A stretch of 64,000 bases of DNA from Balanoglossus misakiensis (Eukaryota; Hemichordata). The translations under genes and the position numbers were made by a program. Shown one piece after another: positions 26,528 to 35,454 of this stretch. The stretch spans positions 1,054,001 through 1,118,000 of the forward strand of contig CM082585.2 in NCBI GenBank assembly GCA_040954595.2. Direction: 5' to 3'. Each line of letters starts with the position of its first letter. Within the stretch, counting starts at the first letter, position 1. Under the pieces are notes generated by a model. That model made no database searches. It had not been told where the DNA came from and saw only the letters and a program-made list of their open reading frames with translations.

Positions 26528-26720
26528 CTGAAAAATGAAATAAATGAAAATTACTCTTCAGATTAAACTTATCAAAATTCACAGTAATTTGTACAGTAAT
26601 TATTCTTTATTGAGTGTAACACTATTGCTTAAACAGTGATCCTTTCTTGAAAACAACCAGGTTTAAATAAATGTTACTACATTGCCTACAATTTAGATCT
26701 GCACAAAAATCAGTAGACCT

Positions 26721-26726
26721 ACTTAC
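26721..26726 (-). promoter_or_regulatory. Splice donor of hAT-like exon 1
   Basis: Minus-strand GTAAGT directly follows the conserved NYNG...H part of exon 1. It is a consensus 5' splice site. The exon 1 frame leaves two bases and the exon 2 frame begins with two, so the phases do not join in frame: another sign of decay, or of a missed exon. Confidence 0.6.
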
Positions 26727-27130
26727 CAATGCAATAAACCATTATAGTTGTGGTCATCACTGCTGAGAGTACCAAGGAATGAACACCCGAGGGACTTTGC
26801 CAATTCCAAAACATGGATGAAGTTGGTGGTGTGCGGCAATTCTCTGTGCATGAGAAAATACATGCATCGTAGGACGCCGATGCATGAAGGCTTGCGTCTC
26901 AAAGGTGATGACCTTGTCAAATGCAGCCACAAGACCGCTGCTGTTCTCGATAACTGCTGCCTCGGCGTCAAGCTGCATTGCCGCCCGGTCGATAATCGTC
27001 TCTTCATGCTGCTTGAGTTTGTCTTCGCGAAGGGTGGTACATGTACATGGAGATGTTGTAACCCAAGTCCCTCCGCACTTGGCCTTCTGCTTGTGTTTTG
27101 TACAAAGGCGACAAAACATCCCTAAACTGA
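26727..27130 (-). pseudogene. hAT-like / C17orf113-ZNF862-like relic, exon 1 with frameshift
   Basis: On the minus strand a frame from 27119 starts MFCRLCTKHK. It continues through WVTTSPC, LREDKLKQHEE, AAMQLDAEAA and ITFETQAFM. This is the N-terminal zinc-finger-like region (CxxC, later C and H) and following segment of the C17orf113/ZNF862-like family, which derives from hAT transposases. The expected continuation, RCMYFLMHRELPHTTNF and then LAKSLGC, is present but one frame over, so a single-base indel lies near 26880-26890. Upstream, TTTATTCAG at about 27125-27140 could be an acceptor. With the second frameshift in exon 2 and the truncation, a pseudogene is the best call. Sequencing error is the alternative. 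Confidence 0.7.
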
Positions 27131-27955
27131 ATAAATATCATTCTCTCAAATGCCAGCCGCATGCGGGAGCGTGCACCAGAAACAATAAATATTTACCAAG
27201 GCGGGAATGAAAAGAAAGCAGGGCGGCGCGTAAGATAGCAGGGTGGCAAAAAATAAAGGAGGGCGGGCCTGCCCAGCTAACCCCCCCCCCCAAAGTATTA
27301 ACGCTCTGTGTTTACCATAGACTAATAGTGTCTCAAATTTTACCCTGTGTGAACCTGGTAAGAGACGTGTCTCAAATCTGAGAAGATTCAGGACCACTTA
27401 AACCATTCACCAATAATAATTTATGCCAGTATTTGATCTGAGACGTTTTAGCAATTTCTTGTGTGACCCCCATATCAGTTGAAGCTGACAAATCCAGTAT
27501 TTTGAATTTTTACATGGATTTTGTATACAGTGTGAATTGTAATTAAAGCTCCATTACCTTTACCTTTTTCCTATGTTTTCAGTATCTTTGTTTAGCAGTT
27601 TCTTGTGCAAATTCCCGAAACATGATGAAACATATATGTGTATGGTCAGCATTGTTATTGTGCCAAATTGGAATTTAAGTCCAGACTAGAATCCATGAAT
27701 TATTGTCAACAATGACAATGGCCATTATACACATACATTCTGTGCTGACAAGTAACAATCTGTGTGGAGTAGAACATGAAATCGCATTTGCTACATAGAA
27801 CAAAAATACTGGAAATAAAGCCAAAAGATACAATGAATGTATATTTAACTTTAACTGCATTCTCATTCTCATCTGTATATATTTTACTGAGATTGTTTCA
27901 TCAGGGTTTATCAGTATTCTAAACCAGCTTATGTGTGCATACAATCTGATTAAAA
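27131..27955. other. Low-copy DNA, no gene recognised
   Basis: It contains a C11 run (27281-27291) and a GC-rich patch before it. Two near-repeats of GTCTCAAAT(T/C)T lie at about 27330 and 27369. No supported coding or RNA feature. Confidence 0.5.
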
Positions 27956-28030
27956 TCAGATGTAGGGTACGGCGACGTCTTTTACTTCGCAGTACGGTAT
28001 TCTTATACTGTCGCCTCACACTACATCTGA
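27956..28030. repeat. 75-bp foldback
   Basis: TCAGATGTAG at the left end is the perfect reverse complement of CTACATCTGA at the right end. Further in, GGTACGGCGACG pairs imperfectly with CTGTCGCCTCACA. It could be a tiny foldback element or a hairpin RNA. There is no sign of expression. Confidence 0.65.
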
Positions 28031-28244
28031 CCAACTCCCATAGAAGCTCCCGTTGAAAACTCTAGTAAACCAATCAGACGGTGCCTTATAGAGAACTTTA
28101 GGTATCCTTCAGTTTTGATTGACATAACGTGCAATCTGATTGGCTTGGCCGCAACGGGACGTTGAACAAGCTTCTATATCTGATTCATATAATACTGAAA
28201 GGGTTAAGAATGGCACACACTACATGTATGAGCTCATGGAATGT
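28031..28244. other. Low-copy DNA between foldback and dispersed repeat
   Basis: Short stretches here echo each other in opposite orientation (CTCCCGTTGAAAAC, AACCAATCAGACGG, then CAATCTGATTGG, GCAACGGGACG), suggesting a decayed foldback. No coding. Confidence 0.4.
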
Positions 28245-28465
28245 GTTTCTTCCCATAGGATAACATTAAGAATTGATAGAAAACCCTTTTCTACTATTGT
28301 AATTTTAAGAAGTTTCACTTATAACTCATCCAAATGAAATTAAATTGAGTGATTCATATAAGTTGTAGGCTCACCACTGTGCTCAGTTTTGAGATAAACT
28401 TAAATGTGTCCATGCCTATAGAAAAATAACATAGAAAGACCTATGGTGAAAAATGTTGACTTTAA
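28245..28465 (+). repeat. Dispersed repeat, copy 2 of 3
   Basis: Same family and direction as 24170-24345, sharing TTCCCATAGGA, TTCTACTATTGTAATTTT, TTTTGAGATAAACTT and AAAATGTTGAC. It is longer because of about 40 extra bases in the middle. Confidence 0.7.
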
Positions 28466-28899
28466 TTCAGGCTGCATTAGTGGAAAAATAATCATACTTT
28501 GTCTGGCATAGAAACTCAGAATCTACAAAAAAGGCCTTTAAAACATGAATGGAAATGAAAATACTGCTACAATAAGAAATTCTTACCTTGAATAAAGTAT
28601 TTATTGGTACCACCACTTCCATAAAGAAACCACTTTGCTGGTGTAATGAGTTGTCAATCTGGGTTTGCTCATTGGCCTTGCTTTGAGTTCCAATTCATGA
28701 TGATGGTGTATTAGGACACTGGACTTGAAACAGGTGTATGCTGGTATTATACACGTTGAAAGTATTGTCATTCTTTTAATTGTGGATTTTTGGATTATGC
28801 TGTGTATGTATAATGAGAATCCGTTAAAAATTGTAGGGGTCATTGCCCTTTTTAAAAAAAATACAGAGCCATGAATTTAGTTGATAATAGAAGAAATTT
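28466..28899. other. Low-copy DNA, no gene recognised
   Basis: AT-rich stretch between two copies of the dispersed repeat. Nothing supported. Confidence 0.5.
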
Positions 28900-29085
28900 G
28901 CTGTCTCAGCATTTTTCACCAATGGTTTGTCTATGGGCGAAGATTTTAACGCAATTTATCTCATAATAGAGCTTGGTGACCACATAATTTTTTTTGACCA
29001 ATGAATTTACGTTTACTTGACTGAGCTATGTGTAAAATTTCGTGAAAAAGACAATAGTAGAAGTTTGTTTTCTGGCAATTATCGA
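28900..29085 (-). repeat. Dispersed repeat, copy 3 of 3, inverted
   Basis: Reverse-orientation copy of 24170-24345. It reads CAGCATTTTTCACCAATGG, TTTATCTCATAATAGAGC, GAGCTATGTGTAAAATTTC and GACAATAGTAGAAGT on the plus strand. Confidence 0.72.
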
Positions 29086-29214
29086 TGTAATCCTTTCAGG
29101 AACAGACACACATGCACTGTTTATCAGTTTATGTTGTGCGTGTACATCCTTAAATGGTATTTGCGTCTCATGCCTTCCAAATTGTGATTCTGTTCTAGTG
29201 TTTTTGTTAAGGGC

Positions 29215-29420
29215 GGTACCTAGATAAAATCTACCGGAGTACCCCAGTCACTCCGAATTAAAACAACAGAACAAGGCCAATGTCACAGTGGTCAGGCAGT
29301 CTACCAGAGTTCCCCAGTCATTTTACCGGGGTTCCCCTGGGTGTATCAATGTGGTTATATTAGGAGGTTATAGGAATATTAACGGGGTTCCCAAATCCAT
29401 TACCAGTGTTCCCCGACCTT
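29215..29420. repeat. Degenerate cluster of TACCRGRGTTCCCC-like motifs
   Basis: Five irregularly spaced versions occur: TACCGGAGTACCCC, TACCAGAGTTCCCC, TACCGGGGTTCCCC, AACGGGGTTCCC and TACCAGTGTTCCCC. They sit just upstream of the splice acceptor at 29451-29454. Meaning unknown. Confidence 0.5.
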
Positions 29421-29454
29421 TGCAAAAACACTGTGTTCTTTTTATCCTCCACAG

Positions 29455-29668
29455 GAAGAGACAAAGAAAAGCATAGCAACCTCTGCTGATACTGCCACAA
29501 CAAGCACAAGCACAAACACACCCCAGCCTGTAGCTTCTGCGAACCAACAACCCCCACCCTATCCAGCCGCAGCATACCAGCAACACTCCCAGCAGATGTC
29601 ATACCCGAACCCATTCGTGTCTCAGTACGCTGCGTTTGCAGGAGCCGGACAGCCGCCACGATATAACA
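29455..29668 (+). CDS. Candidate exon, Ser/Thr-Pro-Gln-rich, cut by satellite B
   Basis: After an excellent acceptor (TTTTTATCCTCCACAG) the frame is open for about 71 codons. It starts EETKKSIATS, passes a Thr/Ser-rich stretch, and continues PQPVASANQQPPPYP, AAAYQQHSQQMSYPNPF and VSQYAAFAGAGQPP. The composition is that of a disordered linker and is coding-like, quite unlike its surroundings. No donor is seen. Instead the sequence turns at about 29669 into the satellite of about 168 bp, so the exon looks interrupted by the repeat or the gene piece is dead. Family not recognised. Confidence 0.5.
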
Positions 29669-31130
29669 TCAATTATATTTGTTTTCTGAAAATGACTATT
29701 GTTGACCAAAAGATGGCTAAATGGCAATTTTGTACTGAGCGGGGTGTCTCAATAAGACCGTTGTGCTGGTATCAGCATATTTTTTGCACACACACACACA
29801 AAAAAAACGAATTTACATACATCACAAGGGCTCTGAATATAAAGGAATAAGTTTGTATTTATTTTTTCTAACAGTTACCTTTTTGAGCAAAGAGGCCAAA
29901 ATGATATTTTTTTCCCTCAGTGGGGTCAGTAAGAGTGGGTTTTTTAGTACTTTTATTTATCATTTGATCACCAATGGGAAGAAAATGGCATAATTTTCGT
30001 ATTTTCTAGAAATGACACTTTTTGGGCAAAAACTTGCCAAAAAGGCACTTTTATCTTGAGTGGCATCAATAAAACTGCTTTTTTGGAAACTTTTCACATA
30101 CAGTGGGCATATAATTCATTATCAGATCTCCGAAAGTGAAGAAAATATATAAATTTTGAGTGTTTTCTGAAAATGACGTTTTGGGGGCAAAAAGTGGCAA
30201 AATGGCATTTTTTCTTGAGTAGGATCAATAAGACTGCTATTTCTGGAATCAGCACCATTTTTTACATAGGATGAACATTTCATATATCACATGATCTCTG
30301 AGCTTTATGAAGAAAAGTTTGTTTTTAAATTTTTTTCTAAAAATGGCCTTTTTGGGCAAAAACTTTCCAAAAGGGCATTTTTGCATTAGGTTGGGTCAAT
30401 AAATCTGCTTTTTTTCGAATAATCACCAGATTTTACATAGGGTGGGCATATAATACATTATCAGATCTCCGAAAGTGAAGAAAATATATAAATTTTGTGT
30501 GTTTTCTGAAAATGACGTTTTGGGGCAAAAAGTGGCAAAAATGGCATTTTTTCTTGATTAGGGTCAATAAGACTGCTATTTCTGGAATCAGCACCATTTT
30601 TTACATAGAATGGACATTTCATATATCCAATGATCTCTGAATATGATAAACACAATTTATTTTTAGTTTTTTTGTAAAAATGACCTTTTTTGACCACAAA
30701 AAGTGGCCAAAAATGGCATTTTTGTATTGATTGAGGTCAAAAAGACTGCTTTATTTTTTAAAGTCACCACTTTTAACATAGAATTGACTTTCCATATATC
30801 ACCAGATCAATCATTATGAAGAAAACCGTGTGTTTTATTTTTTTTCTAAAAATGACGTTTTTGGGGCAAAAATTGGTCAAAAAGGCAATTTTCTGTTGTT
30901 TTGGGTCAATCGAACTACTTTTTTCGTAATATTCACCAAATTTTACATAGAATAAGCATATCATATGTTATCAGATCTCAGAATGTGACGAAAACAATGT
31001 GTTTTTAGTGTTTTCTAAAAAAAGACCATTTTGGGGTTAAAAATGGCCAAAATGGCAATTTTGTCTTGAGTGGGGTTAATAAGACTGACTTTTTTGGAAT
31101 GAGCACCATTTTTTACATAGAATGGACTTC
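29669..31130. repeat. Satellite B, unit about 168 bp, about 9 copies
   Basis: The landmark TTTTCTRAAAATGAC begins units near 29686, 29868, 30006, 30167, 30337, 30506, 30674, 30846 and 31015. Later spacings are 161-172 bp. Shared inner pieces are TTTTGGGGCAAAAA, GGCAAAATGGCA, TTGGGTCAATAAGACTGCT and TTTTACATAGAATGGAC. The units starting at 30167 and 30506 resemble each other more than their neighbours (both follow ATCAGATCTCCGAAAGTG), giving a dimer of about 339 bp. Noncoding. Confidence 0.92.
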
Positions 31131-31198
31131 TCAAACCTTCCTTACCAAAAATTCTGATTAACGGCACCTATCTCATAGTGTAACCAGACTACAAGTGA

Positions 31199-31471
31199 AG
31201 AACCCCAGTAACAGACGTAACGAACAAACAAACTACATGTACTAACAACAAAGCAAGAAAAGTGTCAAGCGTCGTCAAAGAAAACGAAATAGTTCTAGCA
31301 TGGTTGGTAAAAGTTATTGGTAGAAAACGAATAGGGCCTTCTACAAATGACGTCTCAGACCCGCAAACGCCACCAGAACACAAAACACATGCACAGAACA
31401 GTTTAAGCCGGTTGTTGTATGGAGCAGCAATAATCTGCGGTTGGGCCGTCGTAGATTTTCGCTGGTGGTGA
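31199..31471 (+). CDS. Candidate terminal exon with adjacent polyadenylation signal
   Basis: There are 90 open codons between TGA stops at 31196-31198 and 31469-31471. The C-terminal part reads NEIVLAWLVKVIGRKR and ends LLYGAAIICGWAVVDFRWW, a possible short membrane or hydrophobic tail. Overlapping AATAAA signals begin two bases after the stop (31473 and 31477), as in a very short 3' UTR. The only nearby acceptors (AACCCCAG at about 31208 or ACTACAAG at 31195) are weak. No family recognised. It may equally be a chance frame. Confidence 0.3.
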   Translation, partial: RTPVTDVTNKQTTCTNNKARKVSSVVKENEIVLAWLVKVIGRKRIGPSTNDVSDPQTPPEHKTHAQNSLSRLLYGAAIICGWAVVDFRWW

Positions 31472-31472
31472 A

Positions 31473-31482
31473 AATAAATAAA
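31473..31482 (+). terminator. Overlapping AATAAA polyadenylation signals
   Basis: AATAAATAAA begins two bases after the stop codon of the open segment 31199-31471. It is a signal only if that segment is transcribed. Confidence 0.35.
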
Positions 31483-33460
31483 ACACGATCGATGTTCGAT
31501 TTATTCCAGATCACATGCGTTTACGGCCAGAAGAGAGCATAAAAGTCTTCAAATGACCATGTGGTGGCGCACTTTTTCCGATTGGCTGTATTTCAATTTG
31601 TTCGTGGTAAATTAATTTTGTGGAGGTGACCGGCACTGAAGCTCTTAGCTAGGATGAGGTGGGATGGAAAAATGCCCCATTTGACTCATTTTAGCTGTTT
31701 TAAAATATACGACTATTTATAGACAAAAGGAAAATAAAACAAGCGCAAAAACATACCAAACCTAGTTTTATTAATTACAAAAAAAATTGCTGAGTAAAGG
31801 TTTTCATGTGGGCATTCACTTTGAACTTGCTAAATTAATTTAAAGAGACAAAGTCGCTCTCTCTTTGTCCTTTTGCGATGATGGAATGCTTGCTTGAAGT
31901 CTCTCGTGCAATAAATGATGTCGATTCATACATGTATGGATGGTGTATAGGTGGTCGGAATTTACATGTCTTTGCCACGTCCAAACCAAAAACACATAAA
32001 ATCAAACTTTGGGTCATGAAATCGAGTTTTGTTACAGTCTAGAATTTCATGCCACCCCTTTTGGTCATATTATTCTTGGTAGGCAAAAGTGACAAGTAGT
32101 CAAGTTTCAACACAGGCAACATTTTTACAAACAAACCACAAAGAAGACATCAAAAGGGAGAGAATTATAGAATGGTCAATGTGTGAATAGTTAAGATACG
32201 TAAAGTGGCCGGGTTCAACATAACATTAACTCATCGACTTCATATCGTCTTCATGCCATGGTTTTGCCTGCCCTGAAAGTTCTTGTCGTTGCAGAAGTGG
32301 TTTTGACAGAAAGAATTTAGTCTTCCGGGATGTTTGTGATTATTTGAACACCAGACAATACAATGCAACCTTGACTTCCAAAATACTTACCGGCATTGCA
32401 TTATCTTACCATGGTTAGGCCTACAGAGAACAAATTTTCAACAATATTTTCTGAGTTACCGCTGATATTTGTTTTGTAGTATGGATATTAAATTATACAT
32501 CCCGATACAAAACAGAATGTTATAGAATCCTTCCTGAGTGATATTGAAAAAAATACCGGAATGCTATAGCCTAATCTATGGTTAGGGTTATTGCTATTAT
32601 TTTATATCAGTAATCGACTTTGTGTATATCAATGTCATTTTCATAACGAAAATGAACTCGAGTCTAATGTAAACGTTACGAATTGATCGAAAGGCGCTCT
32701 GATGAATGTTAACACGAGTGCGCAATGACAAGACATGCATCGTGCATGACAGTGACAACAGTTCCAATAGAGCAGTTAAAAAATAAACCGGCCGTCCGTA
32801 AATTTATCAGCTATATTTTTTTTTATTTAGTCACGTTTTCCCTGTTGCATGCTATTAGTTCAGGGGCCAGTTTTAGCAGTGCTCTATTGAGTACTTTCGT
32901 ATCGATGGATTGATCTCTCGTCCAATCAGAATGGCGGATGGTAGCATGATCCGACATATTGCGTATTACAATAGGGCTTCCTCATACAGGTCAGAACAGA
33001 GAGGTCATTCCTTTTATTTTAGGACGTCTCAGCTCCTTTGTCTTTTCTGTTATTTTTTGACAAATGCGGATTGACGTTCCATTTCCAATTGGCGATAATT
33101 ATATTTATTTGTATTTTATTGCATAAGCGCTTGCTAGTCGTTTTTTAGCAATTTTTTTTGTAGTACAAAAACACTGAAGAAAACGAAATATTTTATTCAT
33201 TCGCACTTCCAAGGAACACCGTGACATAATTCCTCAATTTGCATTTCAGTGTGTGTGTCTGGTGTGTCTGCATTGACGTGAGGCGCATTCTCCACCCGCA
33301 CACATACGTTGCATTGCATTCTTTGACTAATTAGTGTTACGTCATGTTGAAGCAGGATTCTGATTGAGTAGTAAGTAAGTTGCATAATTGACGCACAGCT
33401 GGTGCCTCGTTCTCGTACCGCTGACCATTGCATTTGAAAAATCATTGCAGCTTTGACGTT
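31483..33460. other. Low-copy DNA, no gene recognised
   Basis: Nearly 2 kb without tandem structure or convincing exon. A solo piece of the TTAA-element end (TTAAAGAGACAAAGTC followed by a CTCTCTC stretch) lies at 31839-31870. Open frames are at most about 110 codons with no motif. Confidence 0.55.
31839..31870. mobile_element. Solo end of the TTAA foldback family
   Basis: TTAAAGAGACAAAGTCGCTC followed by TCTCTTTGTCC matches the terminal repeat of 34693-35047 with a few changes. No second end is seen nearby. Confidence 0.45.
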
Positions 33461-33499
33461 CATCAAGCATGGAGGTCCCGGTCGCCTCCATGCTTGATG
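33461..33499. other. Perfect 15-bp-stem hairpin, 9-nt loop
   Basis: CATCAAGCATGGAGG (33461-33475) and its exact reverse complement (33485-33499) flank TCCCGGTCG. No other copy was noticed in the window. Confidence 0.8.
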
Positions 33500-33751
33500 A
33501 TGTCGTTTCTCTGGTAAGCATGGCATTTAATGTTATTTTACAAGTACATGTACACTCCTTCTAGCAAAAACTGGTCGTGGTAGGGCGAGAGGGTCCTCCC
33601 AACATCGAAATTCTGACTTTGGGAAGCGTTACAGCACCAAACAGTAAACTCACAGTCGCATGGAATTTGTGCGTTATATTACACCGTGCGAGTAAATTGT
33701 ACGTCGTTCGTTGGCTCGAGTCAGCTTTGTTATTGTGGAGCAGGTGGTACC
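33500..33751. other. Low-copy DNA, no gene recognised
   Basis: Short open frames on both strands but no motif and no good splice boundaries. Confidence 0.5.
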
Positions 33752-33758
33752 GTAACAC

Positions 33759-34176
33759 CACAGGGGGCTCTCCCTAGGCGATTTTATTGTTTGTTTGTTG
33801 TTGTTGATTGGCATAATAAACAAATACATATTTCTTTATTAATAAATATGGTTTGTTGACATGTAAGGGTTAGGTTATTAGGGTATATTTGACAGGTTAT
33901 GGTATATTCAACGGTTAGAATTAGTGTTGGCATTTTTTCGATCCATGGCCGGCATCACCCCCCCAAACCCCCCCCCCCCCCCACCCCCTGTGGCTTAGTG
34001 ATGCCCGGGGCCGTGGATCGAAAAAAAATGCCAACAGTAACCCTAACTGTTGAATATACCCTAACACTTACATGTCAACAAACCATATTTATTAATAAAG
34101 AAATATGTATTTGTTTATTATGCCAATCAACAACAACAAACAAACAATAAAATCGCGGAGGGAGGAGCCCCCTGTG
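33759..34176. mobile_element. 418-bp hAT-style foldback MITE with target duplication
   Basis: It begins CACAGGGGGCTC and ends GAGCCCCCTGTG, flanked on both sides by GTAACAC (33752-33758 and 34177-34183). The arms are about 200 bp and nearly perfect inverted repeats: GATTTTATTGTTTGTTTG, CATATTTCTTTATTAAT, GGTTTGTTGACATGTAAG and TTGGCATTTTTTCGATCC in the left arm all have reverse complements in the right. The centre is a C-rich loop with runs of C at about 33958-33986. Termini starting CA(C)AGGGG and a 7- to 8-bp duplication suit a hAT-driven non-autonomous element. No coding. Confidence 0.88.
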
Positions 34177-34379
34177 GTAACACACTACAGTATAACTTTT
34201 AAGGCAAAGCGATAGCGAATAAACTGACCAGGGTTGGTTTTGTTGTTGGGGAGATTTTTGGCACCATTGAGACTGTTATAAGCTACCAGTGGGAGCTATG
34301 GTATAGCCGTTAACACGCAGCCCTGCCACGCAGAGCTTCTATGACTGGTTACTAACTTCTATGTCTATTTGATTCACAG

Positions 34380-34454
34380 ATGCTGTCTGAAACTGTCTGC
34401 GTTTCAACTCGGGATTCTCTTCCTTGTCCGGGGCGAGTTTAAGACCGCTCAATG
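34380..34454 (+). CDS. Small exon A, copy 1 (75 bp)
   Basis: Bounded by acceptor TTTGATTCACAG and donor GTAAGCATG. Only one frame is open across it: one leading base, 24 codons (CCLKLSAFQLGILFLVRGEF, then KTAQ) and two trailing bases. It is hydrophobic in the middle. Compared with exon A copy 2 (40864) there are five differences, all transitions. Four are silent in this one open frame and one changes Arg to Trp. The two trailing bases join the single leading base of exon B to make a Cys codon, so A and B splice in frame. Product unknown. Confidence 0.5.
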
Positions 34455-34692
34455 GTAAGCATGACTTGCTTTATATTTGCTTTTATCGGGTGTTGCAACC
34501 GAAACAATAGGAAGAAATGTATGTCTACGAACTAATTTACATATTCCGGCTTTCAATACAATGTACCTGTTTTTTCCCCTTCGAATTCTGGCCTCGATTG
34601 CTTGTGATATGATCGTGATGTCATGAATTAGATGGACAACTCACAAGTTCAAATCTTCACGTGGAGCATAAAATAAATGTGGATGCATTTCC

Positions 34693-35047
34693 TTAAAGGG
34701 ACAAAGTCTCTCTCTCGCTGCCCTTTTTTCCATTAATTATATTTGATACAAGACACCGTTTGTTATTTTACATGTAGATATATAGTGAATGAACGTTCAG
34801 CCACACACAACTTCCGTCCCACTTGTAGACACGAGAGTAAAAATACTCGCCAAAATGAATAATCGTTCTTTACCATTTATTCATTTTGGGCGAGTTTTTA
34901 CTCTCATATCATACAAGCGGGATGGAAGTTTTGTGTGGTTGATCATTTATTCACTATATATCCAAATGTACATTGACATAAACAGTGTCTTGTATCAAAC
35001 ATAATTAATGGAAAAAGGACAGCGACAGAGAGACTTTGTCCCTTTAA
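34693..35047. mobile_element. Full-length TTAA foldback MITE (355 bp)
   Basis: Ends are TTAAAGGGACAAAGTCTCTC and GAGACTTTGTCCCTTTAA. Both arms of about 150 bp are inverted repeats of each other around a centre near 34860. At the equivalent place in the second copy of the duplicated block (41150-41170) the sequence reads CATTTCCTTAACCATATAG with one TTAA and no insert, an empty site. This confirms TTAA as target and duplication. It is a non-autonomous piggyBac-like element. Confidence 0.93.
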
Positions 35048-35381
35048 CCATATAGCTAAAATTACTCCCATATCAATACACAGGGAGATACTTTAACTTT
35101 GGCTGAACGTGTGCTAGTCCAACACTATGCTTAATCAAACTGGCTAAGAGATCTGTTATTATATTAGACGCATGAAGGAAAGTAATGTTGTTTAGAGTGA
35201 AATAAAACAATACTTTAGGCCAGAAAGAAAAATGTAAATCATGACACAAATAGGCTGGAAATTTTTTCTGACCCTATATTATACCATGTTTTGCATATTT
35301 TCACTAATTTGTATGGCCCACATAATTCTAAAGCAAGGTTGATTGGTTACTAATTAATATTTGCATATATTTGATTCACAG

Positions 35382-35454
35382 TCTTAAACACAGCATTTCA
35401 ACGTATGCCGGAGGAGGAAGAGAATACCTAGGCCTGATCCAAGACCGCTTTCCG
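35382..35454 (+). CDS. Small exon B, copy 1 (73 bp)
   Basis: Bounded by acceptor TTTGATTCACAG and donor GTAAGCACA. The only open frame has one leading base and 24 codons (LKHSISTYAGGGREYLGLIQ, then DRFP), ending in phase 0. Its sequence is identical over all 73 bases to exon B copy 2 at 42113, while the flanking intron sequence differs in several places. It shares short DNA stretches with exon A (CATTTCAAC and AAGACCGCT), so A and B may be anciently related. Product unknown; a noncoding spliced RNA remains possible. Confidence 0.5.

Noticed and set aside
26748-27125. 125-codon plus-strand open frame
   Set aside because: It is antisense to the hAT-like pseudogene exon, whose minus-strand frames carry the recognisable family signature.
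27675-28034. 119-codon minus-strand open frame
   Set aside because: No domain, and it overlaps the foldback at 27956-28030.
29360-29659. 99-codon minus-strand frame opposite the Pro/Gln-rich exon
   Set aside because: It is a mirror of the plus-strand frame. The acceptor and composition favour the plus strand.
33197-33526. 109-codon minus-strand frame
   Set aside because: It spans the isolated hairpin at 33461-33499, has no domain and no splice-bounded structure.
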